Positions 55,053-61,600 of a DNA stretch of 61,600 nt are shown piece by piece. The DNA lies in the NCBI GenBank assembly GCA_009782955.1, contig WRIB01000005.1:1288-62887 (forward strand). The letters are read 5' to 3'. This stretch comes from Treponema sp. (GTDB taxonomy: Bacteria > Spirochaetota > Spirochaetia > Treponematales > Breznakiellaceae). Both the position numbers and the translations under genes were made by a program. The number at the start of each line of letters is the position of its first letter. The stretch's first letter is position 1. The notes beneath the pieces are model-generated. The model ran no database searches. It was not told where the DNA came from and worked only from the letters and a program-made list of their open reading frames with translations.

Positions 55053-57247
55053 AACTCAAAGTGAAATTAAGCCTTTTGATGATCGCCATAATGACGATCG
55101 TGGTGGCAGGAATTGCCATGCTTCTTTTAAACCGGGCTTCCAAATATACCCGCGATCTGAGTTTCGAGACCCTCCACCTCTTGGCCGACAATCAGGCGGA
55201 ATTCTGGATGGGCCGTGAAGAAGCATATCTCCGGGTTTTACGTACTCTGGCAAATTGTATGGCGGATTACGAACTCATGCCCCCTGAAATCAGACGGGAT
55301 AACTTTGACGCAATGCTGCACAGCACTCTAACCCGCGAACCAAATCTGGTAGGCATGTATTCGGTTTGGAAACCCAATGCAGTTGACGGAGCAGACAGCC
55401 GGAATATTGGCCGTAACGGCTCTACCCCAACCGGTCAATATGCTATGGCTTTTTCCAAAGAAACAGGGGAAATGGTAGCCAGGATGAGCACCGATGTTGA
55501 AAAAACCATGGATCGCCTGAACGGACCATTGGCGCGAATTGACCGTGTAGATCATCCGATACCCAGAATGATAAATGGAGTAGAATCAATGGCAATCATC
55601 ATGCAGGTTCCCATAATAAATCCGCGTACTGATGAAGTGGTTGGGGCGGTTGGTCTTCTTTTAAACGGCGCCGTAGGGCAGATAGTTGTAGAACGGGAAA
55701 TAGCCGAACACGAAGACATAGCCTTAATGGCAATATACTCCGGCAATGGATATATTATGGGGCACTCCATTCCTGACCGGGTAAGAAAAATGATGGCCGA
55801 TGTGGATGTGTTTTACGGTGAATATATGCAAGAAGCCAGCAATGCCATTCGTGACGGAAAAGAATTTGATTTCGATGCATATTCCCCCGCGCTCAGGACA
55901 AACCTTGAATTTTCCCTGCGCCCCATCAAGATAGGCAACTCCGACAATACATGGTCGGTTATGATCGCGACAACAGAAGCGCAAATCATGGAGGAAGTAA
56001 CCCGCCTGACCAAATATACCATTGGGTTGGCAGTGATATGTATCATTGTCAGTGTGGTAATCGTATACCTTGTGTTACACTTTACTACCAAACCTATCGT
56101 CAAGGTAGCGGAAACCCTTAAAGATATTTCCGAAGGCGAGGGCGACCTTACCAGGCAAATAACTACCAGTTCAACTGATGAAATAGGTGAACTCTCCCGC
56201 TACTTCAATAAGACCCTGGATAAAATAAAAAGCCTTGTTTTCAGTATCAAGGAAGAAGCGGCGAACCTGAATGACATCGGCAATAACCTTGCCAGTAACA
56301 TGGACGAGACCGCTGCTACCGTAAATCAAATAACCTCAAATATCCAGAGTATCAAAGGCCGTATATTAAACCAAAGCGCCAGCGTAACCGAAACCCATGC
56401 GACTATGGAACAGGTTGTTGTCAATATTAACAAACTGGACGGATTGGTAGAAAACCAGAGTACCCATGTATCACGAGCCTCAACAGCCATTGAGGAAATG
56501 GCGGCCAATATAAAGTCAGTTACCTCCACACTTGCCAATAATGCGGTTAATGTTCAGAACCTGAAGGAAGCATCGGAAGTAGGCCGCACGGGATTGCAGG
56601 AAGTATCTGAGGATATACAGGAAATATCACGTGAATCCGAAGGGCTTATGGAAATAAATTCGGTAATGGAAAACATTGCCAGCCAGACCAATCTGCTTTC
56701 GATGAATGCTGCTATAGAAGCCGCCCATGCAGGAGAAGCGGGCAAAGGTTTTGCCGTAGTCGCCGATGAAATCCGCAAACTGGCAGAAAGTTCCAGCGAG
56801 CAATCCAAGACCATCGGCGTTGTTTTGAAAAAGATAAAAGGTTCCATCGACAAGATCATGAAATCCACCGAAACCGTACTGACCAGGTTTGAGGCAATAG
56901 ACACAAGCGTTAAAGTGGTATCGGATCAGGAGGAACAAATTCGCGGCGCTATGGAAGAGCAGGAAACGGGAAGCAGGCAAATCGTTGATGGCGTAATGGA
57001 GGTAAATAGTATAACGCATCATGTAAGAACCAGCTCAAATGAAATGCTTGAAGGTTCAACAGAAGTCATCCGTGAAAGCACTGAGCTTGACAAGCAGACG
57101 CAGGAAATATCTTCCGGCATTAACGAAATGGCAAGCGGAGCGGAACAGATGAACGTCGCCGTCCACCACGTCAACGAGCTAAGCGGTAAAACCCGCGAAG
57201 GTATTGAACGTTTGATAAGGGAAGTTTCGCGTTTCAAAGTTGAGTAA
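55049..57247 (+). CDS. Methyl-accepting chemotaxis protein with dCache sensor
   Basis: 732 residues. TM1 about 7-27, double-Cache periplasmic domain (about 35-315, with [18 protein letters not shown] and [17 protein letters not shown]), TM2 (about 326-348), HAMP (about 350-400, [12 protein letters not shown]) and a signalling domain identical over long stretches to the MCPs at 46.8 and 57.6 kb (tip [20 protein letters not shown]). The Cache region differs from those, so sensor domains appear to have been swapped onto one output module. It is translationally coupled to the small helical protein upstream. Ends in SRFKVE. Confidence 0.93.
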   Translation: MKLKVKLSLLMIAIMTIVVAGIAMLLLNRASKYTRDLSFETLHLLADNQAEFWMGREEAYLRVLRTLANCMADYELMPPEIRRDNFDAMLHSTLTREPNLVGMYSVWKPNAVDGADSRNIGRNGSTPTGQYAMAFSKETGEMVARMSTDVEKTMDRLNGPLARIDRVDHPIPRMINGVESMAIIMQVPIINPRTDEVVGAVGLLLNGAVGQIVVEREIAEHEDIALMAIYSGNGYIMGHSIPDRVRKMMADVDVFYGEYMQEASNAIRDGKEFDFDAYSPALRTNLEFSLRPIKIGNSDNTWSVMIATTEAQIMEEVTRLTKYTIGLAVICIIVSVVIVYLVLHFTTKPIVKVAETLKDISEGEGDLTRQITTSSTDEIGELSRYFNKTLDKIKSLVFSIKEEAANLNDIGNNLASNMDETAATVNQITSNIQSIKGRILNQSASVTETHATMEQVVVNINKLDGLVENQSTHVSRASTAIEEMAANIKSVTSTLANNAVNVQNLKEASEVGRTGLQEVSEDIQEISRESEGLMEINSVMENIASQTNLLSMNAAIEAAHAGEAGKGFAVVADEIRKLAESSSEQSKTIGVVLKKIKGSIDKIMKSTETVLTRFEAIDTSVKVVSDQEEQIRGAMEEQETGSRQIVDGVMEVNSITHHVRTSSNEMLEGSTEVIRESTELDKQTQEISSGINEMASGAEQMNVAVHHVNELSGKTREGIERLIREVSRFKVE

Positions 57248-57430
57248 TGGCAATGATCAAAAGAGGCGGGCGAAACCGCGCTGTAAAATATAAAGGAAGG
57301 ATAACAAATAATGTATTAAACAAACACAACGCCATGTTCCTAAAACTGCGAACCTTCGGTTCAGCTTAGATTCGGAACAAGCTTTTTAAAAATCGGCTTT
57401 TTGGCCTATTTTTCCCACAAATCTAAGATA

Positions 57431-57461
57431 GCTGTTCCAAAAACTGAAGTTTTGGAACAGC
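57431..57461. repeat. Palindromic repeat, CTGAAG core
   Basis: GCTGTTCCAAAA and TTTTGGAACAGC are perfectly complementary around ACTGAAG. This is the cleanest member of the family seen at 2352, 9652, 20837, 23378 and 60040. Confidence 0.8.
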
Positions 57462-57481
57462 CTCAGAAATTAACCAAAAAC

Positions 57482-57510
57482 TTGCATTTTCTTCAGAAAA
57501 GATGTATACT
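57482..57510 (+). promoter_or_regulatory. Sigma-70-like promoter for the 57635 MCP
   Basis: TTGCAT (57482-57487) and TATACT (57505-57510) with a 17-base spacer, about 125 bases before the MCP start codon. Confidence 0.6.
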
Positions 57511-57565
57511 ACTATCTGATAACTCATAAAATTGGGCAGGTACAGGTAAAAAAGGGGAAAAATAA

Positions 57566-57634
57566 GTAAAAATCGGTTTCAAACTCACGGCAATTATAAT
57601 TGGGTTCATTAATACATATTTTTCAGGAGTTTAT
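57566..57634 (+). pseudogene. In-frame remnant of an MCP N terminus in the leader
   Basis: Twenty-three sense codons, in frame with the MCP that follows, read [15 protein letters not shown] then NTYFSGVY. This resembles the start and first membrane helix of a treponemal MCP. The first codon is GTA, not a start, with an AAGGGG 8-10 bases upstream and a TAA immediately before. It looks like a decayed former start or duplication remnant. Confidence 0.4.
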
Positions 57635-59725
57635 ATGAAATTGGGAATCAAGATTACTCTGCTTATTGTGTTGGTTGTACTGGTAACAGCCATTGGCATT
57701 ATTATCGCTATTGAACTCATTGTTCCCGCCACATTAAGGGAAGCCAGTTTAGCAGAACTTTCCTCAGAGGTTATGGCAAACGCCGAATTTATCAGCGCAC
57801 GGCTGGAATCCCAGTTGATTCAATTATGGGAAATAGCCAATCGCAGCAGGACCCGGACCATGGACTGGGAGGGAACTGTCAGGGAAAGTCTGGGAGAGGA
57901 TTTGGAGCGAATCGGAGCCCTGGACATGGGCATGGTATTACCTGACGGTACGATTCATTTTGTAGGTTTTGCAACCGGAAAAGCAGGCCAAAGCGATAGA
58001 TATTTCAGAGAAACATTTGCCGGAAGAAACTCGGCAGAAATTATTGTAAATCCAAATACCAACCAAATTTCTTTAGTAATGGGGGTGCCAATTTTTGAGA
58101 GCAGTGAACCGGGCGCACCGGTAATCGGCGCACTGGTTGCAGCCAAAGACATCAAGGTGCTCATAGATATGGTTACGTCGGTAAAATCCAGACACCCAAG
58201 CGGCTGGGCGGTACTGACGGACGCCGAAGGAACGGTCATAGCCCACGCCGCAACAGAACTGGTCGAGTCTCGGTTTAACCCTATAGCCGTAGGTAAGGTC
58301 GATCCAGCAATGAAATCTTTGGGCGATATGGTAGAGCTGGCTCTCAATATAAAACACGGAACCACTGAATTTACCGAATTCGACGGAGTAAGAAGAGTCG
58401 GATCCTTTTTGGAACTTCCCGATTACGGATGGACGCTCTTTATTAACGTGGAGAAAAAAGAGTTTGACAGCGTAATAAATACGCTTAACAGAATATTGTA
58501 CATTATCGTATCAAGCGGCTTGCTAATCGGTATTATTATCGCAGTATTTATCGGAAGAACTATTGCCAATCCAATACGGCGGGTGGCTTTGGTACTGGAA
58601 GACATTGCCCAGGGCGAAGGGGATCTTACCAAGCAAATTAACATTTCGGGTAAAGACGAAATAGGCGACCTTGCACGGTACTTTAATAAAACCCTGGAGA
58701 AAATAAAAAACCTTGTTCTTAACATCAAGAAAGAAGCGGCGAATCTGAGTGACATCGGATCAAACCTCGCAAGTAACATGAACGAAGCCGCCGCCACCGT
58801 GAACGAAATAACCGCCAATATTCAAAACATTAAAGGCCGCATACTGAATCAAAGTTCAAGTGTTACCGAAACCCATGCAACTATGGAGCAGGTTGTTGTC
58901 AATATTAACAAACTGGACGGATTGGTAGAAAACCAAACAAACAATGTATCCCAGGCTTCTTCTGCTATTGAAGAAATGGTTGCAAATATACAATCAGTTA
59001 CCGCAACGCTTGCCAACAACGCAGTCAATGTTCAGACCTTAAAGGAGGCATCGGAAGTAGGCCGCAGCGGATTACAGGAAGTTGCAGGAGACATTCAGGA
59101 AATAGCCCGTGAGTCGGAAGGATTAATGGAGATTAACTCCGTAATGCAAAACATTGCAAGCCAGACCAATTTGCTTTCAATGAACGCCGCTATTGAAGCA
59201 GCCCATGCCGGAGAATCGGGGAAAGGTTTTGCCGTTGTCGCCGATGAAATCCGCAAACTGGCGGAAAATTCCAGCGTACAATCCAAGACCATTGGCGTTG
59301 TTTTGAAAAAGATAAAAGGTTCCATTGATAAAATAAGTAAATCTACGGAAAATGTGCTTGCCAGGTTTGAGGCTATCGACTCAAGCGTCAATGTAGTGTC
59401 TGATCAGGAAGATCTGATACGCAATTCAATGGAAGAACAGGGAGAAGGGAGCAAGCAAATCCTTGACGGAGTAAGCAAGGTTAACGAAATAACCCATCAG
59501 GTAAGAACCGGCTCCCAGGAAATGCTTGAAGGTTCTACCGAAGTTATCAATGAAAGTACGGAACTGGACAAGCAGACGCAGGAAATATCTTCGGGCATAA
59601 ATGAAATGGCAATCGGAGCAGAACAGATGAATATTGCAGTTCATCAGGTCAGCGAATTAAGCGGCAAAAACAGTGAAAGTATTGAACATTTAATAAAAGA
59701 AGTTTCACGGTTCAAGGTAGAGTGA
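57635..59725 (+). CDS. Methyl-accepting chemotaxis protein with Cache sensor
   Basis: 696 residues. TM1 about 5-28 ([20 protein letters not shown]), Cache-type periplasmic domain (about 35-275, with [27 protein letters not shown] and [14 protein letters not shown]), TM2 (about 282-306), HAMP ([11 protein letters not shown]) and the same signalling module as the MCP at 55.0 kb. ATG follows AGGAGTTTAT, so translation starts here despite the in-frame leader. A hairpin overlapping the stop codon (59724-59748) probably ends the transcript. Ligand unknown. Confidence 0.93.
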   Translation: MKLGIKITLLIVLVVLVTAIGIIIAIELIVPATLREASLAELSSEVMANAEFISARLESQLIQLWEIANRSRTRTMDWEGTVRESLGEDLERIGALDMGMVLPDGTIHFVGFATGKAGQSDRYFRETFAGRNSAEIIVNPNTNQISLVMGVPIFESSEPGAPVIGALVAAKDIKVLIDMVTSVKSRHPSGWAVLTDAEGTVIAHAATELVESRFNPIAVGKVDPAMKSLGDMVELALNIKHGTTEFTEFDGVRRVGSFLELPDYGWTLFINVEKKEFDSVINTLNRILYIIVSSGLLIGIIIAVFIGRTIANPIRRVALVLEDIAQGEGDLTKQINISGKDEIGDLARYFNKTLEKIKNLVLNIKKEAANLSDIGSNLASNMNEAAATVNEITANIQNIKGRILNQSSSVTETHATMEQVVVNINKLDGLVENQTNNVSQASSAIEEMVANIQSVTATLANNAVNVQTLKEASEVGRSGLQEVAGDIQEIARESEGLMEINSVMQNIASQTNLLSMNAAIEAAHAGESGKGFAVVADEIRKLAENSSVQSKTIGVVLKKIKGSIDKISKSTENVLARFEAIDSSVNVVSDQEDLIRNSMEEQGEGSKQILDGVSKVNEITHQVRTGSQEMLEGSTEVINESTELDKQTQEISSGINEMAIGAEQMNIAVHQVSELSGKNSESIEHLIKEVSRFKVE

Positions 59726-59748
59726 TTAAAACGCACAGCGTTTTAATC
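59724..59748. terminator. Hairpin overlapping the MCP stop codon
   Basis: GATTAAAACGC-ACA-GCGTTTTAATC, perfect 11-bp stem with a 3-base loop; the first two bases belong to the TGA stop. Same style as the hairpins beside rplJ. Confidence 0.6.
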
Positions 59749-59812
59749 TTAGCAGTTTTGGACTTTGCCCAAAAGGTAACACAGATATGTTATGCTATAA
59801 AAGAGGTTATAA

Positions 59813-60031
59813 ATGGCAGCTAAGGACGAAAAAGCCCCGGCGGCTTTACAGGTGATTATCCTTGACGGAAACGGAAAGGAATGGGGAAGGCTGTACGCAA
59901 ATGCAAAACAATTTCAATCCGGCAGTGTAGGATTTTACGGAAATGGGAAATTATACAATCCCGACAATCTTACAGCCCGCTATCAATGCGGACTTACCTT
60001 TACCCTGATAGGATCCAAAGAAAAAGCATAA
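59813..60031 (+). CDS. Small conserved-looking hypothetical protein
   Basis: Seventy-two residues, function not recognised. The composition is beta-rich (LQVIILDGNGKEWGRLYANA, GSVGFYGNGKLYNP, YQCGLTFTLIGSK) with no signal peptide or membrane helix. ATG follows AAAGAGGTTATAA, a fair binding site. It ends 40 bases from the convergent purA stop, with a palindrome in between. The regular strand pattern and good start suggest a real gene. Confidence 0.65.
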   Translation: MAAKDEKAPAALQVIILDGNGKEWGRLYANAKQFQSGSVGFYGNGKLYNPDNLTARYQCGLTFTLIGSKEKA

Positions 60032-60039
60032 TCACTAAG

Positions 60040-60071
60040 GCTTTTCCAAAACATCAGTTTTTGGATAAAGC
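60040..60071. terminator. Palindrome between convergent genes, CATCAG loop
   Basis: GCTTTtCCAAAA with TTTTTGGaTAAAGC around ACATCAG. Its last base is the first base of the purA stop codon on the minus strand. Probably terminates both the small gene and purA; loop shared with the repeat at 23378. Confidence 0.65.
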
Positions 60072-61300
60072 TACCGCCAGGGACTCTTCCGGATTATTGT
60101 TTCTCTGCGCCGGTAACCGACAGAAACAATTTCGATCGGAGTTTCACAGAATCTTTCTATAAACTCAATATATTCCATTGCTTCCAGGGGAAACTCTTCG
60201 TAACTTAATCTGTCTTTAAGGGGTTGTTTCCAGCCTGAAAAACTGCGGAGTACCGGCTTGGCGGAATTAAGAGCCGGAATTGAAGCCGGAAAATCTTCTA
60301 CCATTTTATCGCCAATACGATACGCTATACAGGCCTTAATTTCAGACAATGTGTCGTATACATCAATATGTGTCATTACCAGGGCATCAATGGAATTGGT
60401 AAAGCAGGCATAGCGGAGAGCAACAAGATCAAGGTAACCACAGCGCCTGGGACGCCCTGTCGTAACTCCGTATTCCCTGCCTGTTTCCCGGACAAAATGG
60501 CACAACTCATCCTCTGAATTCGGATCAAATTCACTGGGAAAAGGACCGTTCCCTACCCTTGTAGAGTATGCCTTAAAAACCCCCAGCACTTTGTCCAATG
60601 CCCGCGGACCTATGCAGCCTCCGATTGCCGCTCCTCCTGCACATGACATACCACTGGATACATAGGGATAGGTTCCCATGTCCAGATCGAGCAGCGTTCC
60701 CTGAGCTCCTTCAAAAAGAGTTTGTGCGTTTTTGCGATGTTTAATAAAAGAAGCAAGGTCAACGGTCATTGCTTTAAGCCGGTCAAGGTACGGTTCCAAA
60801 AAGTCCCTGTCTTCTTTTTCCAGCTCATCCAATTTTTCTTTCCATGAAAGGTCGGCGAACCTTATACTATCTCTGTCACTTTTCATGGAATAGGTAATAC
60901 CAATGCCTCTGCCTGTAGTGCCTATTGGTTTTTTCCGGGCAAGATCACGTTCTTTGTCAACCTGGATGTAACGGGGAAGAACAAGATGGGCGCGGTCGGA
61001 AATAAAAACCCTTCCCGCAGTATCAATACCCCGTTCATTCAGCATGGACAGTTCGGCAAAAAGAGCTTTGGGATCGATTACCATCCCTGCTCCCAAAACC
61101 ACCAGCTTATCGGGGTAGAGTATACCTGAAGGAATAAGATGCAGCGCATATTCTTCGTTGCCAATAACTATTGTGTGTCCGGCATTGGCGCCGCCTGCAA
61201 AGCGAACGATAATCTGGGCTTCGTTTGCCAGATAATCAACAATCTTACCCTTCCCTTCATCGCCCCATTGAGCGCCTATGACAACTACTTTCATGTTCAT
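60071..61300 (-). CDS. purA: Adenylosuccinate synthetase
   Basis: Joins IMP and aspartate using GTP, the first step from IMP to AMP. Motifs: VVVIGAQWGDEGKGKIVDYL with the P-loop, FAGGANAGHTIV, IGTTGRGIGITYSMKSDR, FEGAQGTLLDLDMGTYPYV, STRVGNGPFPSE and TGRPRRCGYLDLVALRYA. At 409 residues it is slightly shorter than the usual 425-430, mainly near the C terminus. Two ATGs are possible (61300 and 61294); neither has a strong binding site. It is divergent from the next gene with a 39-base gap. Confidence 0.97.
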   Translation of the reverse strand: MNMKVVVIGAQWGDEGKGKIVDYLANEAQIIVRFAGGANAGHTIVIGNEEYALHLIPSGILYPDKLVVLGAGMVIDPKALFAELSMLNERGIDTAGRVFISDRAHLVLPRYIQVDKERDLARKKPIGTTGRGIGITYSMKSDRDSIRFADLSWKEKLDELEKEDRDFLEPYLDRLKAMTVDLASFIKHRKNAQTLFEGAQGTLLDLDMGTYPYVSSGMSCAGGAAIGGCIGPRALDKVLGVFKAYSTRVGNGPFPSEFDPNSEDELCHFVRETGREYGVTTGRPRRCGYLDLVALRYACFTNSIDALVMTHIDVYDTLSEIKACIAYRIGDKMVEDFPASIPALNSAKPVLRSFSGWKQPLKDRLSYEEFPLEAMEYIEFIERFCETPIEIVSVGYRRRETIIRKSPWR

Positions 61301-61339
61301 AGCTTAGCATAAAATTGATTTCCTGCATATAATAACAAT

Positions 61340-61600
61340 ATGAAAACCGTATATGTGGGCATGACCGCAGACATAATACATCCGGGAATTATCAACATAC
61401 TCAGGGAAGGGTCCCTTCGGGGAGAAGTACTGGCCGGCCTGTTAACCGATTCGGCAATTGCCAGATACAAAAGACTGCCCTATCTTTCCTATGAACAGCG
61501 TAAAGAGGTGGTAGAAACCATAAAGTATGTAACCAAAGTAGTTCCGCAGGAAGACTGGAGTTACATCCCCAACCTCCGCAAATACAGACCCGAAATTATC
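61340..61600 (+). CDS. Cytidylyltransferase-like N terminus of a possible PEP mutase fusion (partial)
   Basis: Eighty-seven codons are visible before the window ends. They begin MKTVYVGMTADIIHPGIINI and continue LLTDSAIARYKRLPYLSYEQ and VPQEDWSYIPNLRKYRPEII. This matches the nucleotidyltransferase (TagD-like) domain that in spirochaetes and other bacteria is fused in front of phosphoenolpyruvate phosphomutase, in phosphonate synthesis. The usual HxGH motif is HPGI here. The mutase part, if present, lies outside the window, so only the nucleotidyltransferase-like fold is directly supported. Confidence 0.7.
   Translation, partial: MKTVYVGMTADIIHPGIINILREGSLRGEVLAGLLTDSAIARYKRLPYLSYEQRKEVVETIKYVTKVVPQEDWSYIPNLRKYRPEII

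Larger units (their letters stand above)
57248..57634. other. Palindrome-rich gap between two MCP genes
   Basis: 387 bases. 57337-57385 contains GTTCC...GGAAC enclosing GAACC-TTC-GGTTC. TTAGATT (about 57368) and GGAACA also pair with AATCTAA and TGTTCC about 50 bases on, giving a composite structure that ends at the palindrome at 57431. A promoter and a pseudo-coding leader follow. A 38-codon frame from 57254 has no ribosome-binding site and is not called. Confidence 0.6.

Noticed and set aside
57254-57370. 38-codon frame MIKRGGRNRAVKYKG... after the 55.0-kb MCP
   Set aside because: No ribosome-binding site, and it runs through palindrome DNA; not supported.

Overview
The window comes from a spirochaete of the Treponema type, probably a gut-associated, plant-fibre-degrading relative. 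The sequence evidence is: the order tRNA-Thr, rpmG, tRNA-Trp, secE, nusG, rplKAJL, rpoB, rpoC; an RpoB with Asn at the Rif position equivalent to E. coli 531, a known spirochaete trait; six methyl-accepting chemotaxis proteins (MCPs); relaxed spirochaetal lipoboxes; and a secreted GH10 xylanase. I see no rRNA, insertion sequence, phage or CRISPR array.

Layout. 0.1-6 kb: secreted xylanase, a small secreted Arg/Gly/His-tailed protein, a TonB-dependent receptor and its downstream lipoprotein. 6-9.6 kb (minus strand): PLP-dependent Orn/Lys/Arg decarboxylase, hisD and a radical SAM protein. 9.7-20.8 kb (plus strand): a tightly packed locus with a Crp-like double cyclic-nucleotide-binding protein, a membrane sensor/class III cyclase, two paralogous DUF2156 (MprF-synthase-like) proteins, a 1030-residue protein fusing the same kind of periplasmic sensor to an MFS transporter, then an MCP. 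I regard this as the best candidate for an undescribed system: a cAMP-linked envelope-modification and transport module. 20.8-26.8 kb (minus): hisG, hisB, a PTS EIIC-like membrane protein, a HisA-HisI-HisE triple fusion and hisC, following rpoC directly. 26.8-40.7 kb (minus): the RNA polymerase/ribosomal protein operon, with an intact MCP gene inserted between rpoB and rpoC.

40.8-44.6 kb: deoD on plus; on minus a LytTR regulator with an abnormal C terminus, overlapped by hgcA, hgcB and acr3. HgcA carries the diagnostic NVWCAAGK cap-helix motif and HgcB its two 4Fe-4S motifs and terminal Cys pair, so this is a predicted mercury-methylation locus joined to arsenite efflux. 44.8-53.8 kb: a signalling island with a LemA protein, lone receiver, lipoprotein, MCP, REC-HD-GYP phosphodiesterase, hybrid histidine kinase with Hpt, and a helical-repeat protein. 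54-59.7 kb: tRNA-Leu, an XRE regulator, a small protein translationally coupled to an MCP, and another MCP. 59.8-61.6 kb: a small conserved protein, purA and the start of a cytidylyltransferase-like gene.

The intergenic DNA is unusually rich in short palindromes. One family (core AACTTCAG/CTGAAGTT or a CATCAG variant) lies at three of the convergent gene junctions and in places provides a stop or start codon. A second set with mostly 2-3-base loops crowds the ribosomal operon, including four 33-bp tandem units beside rpmG.
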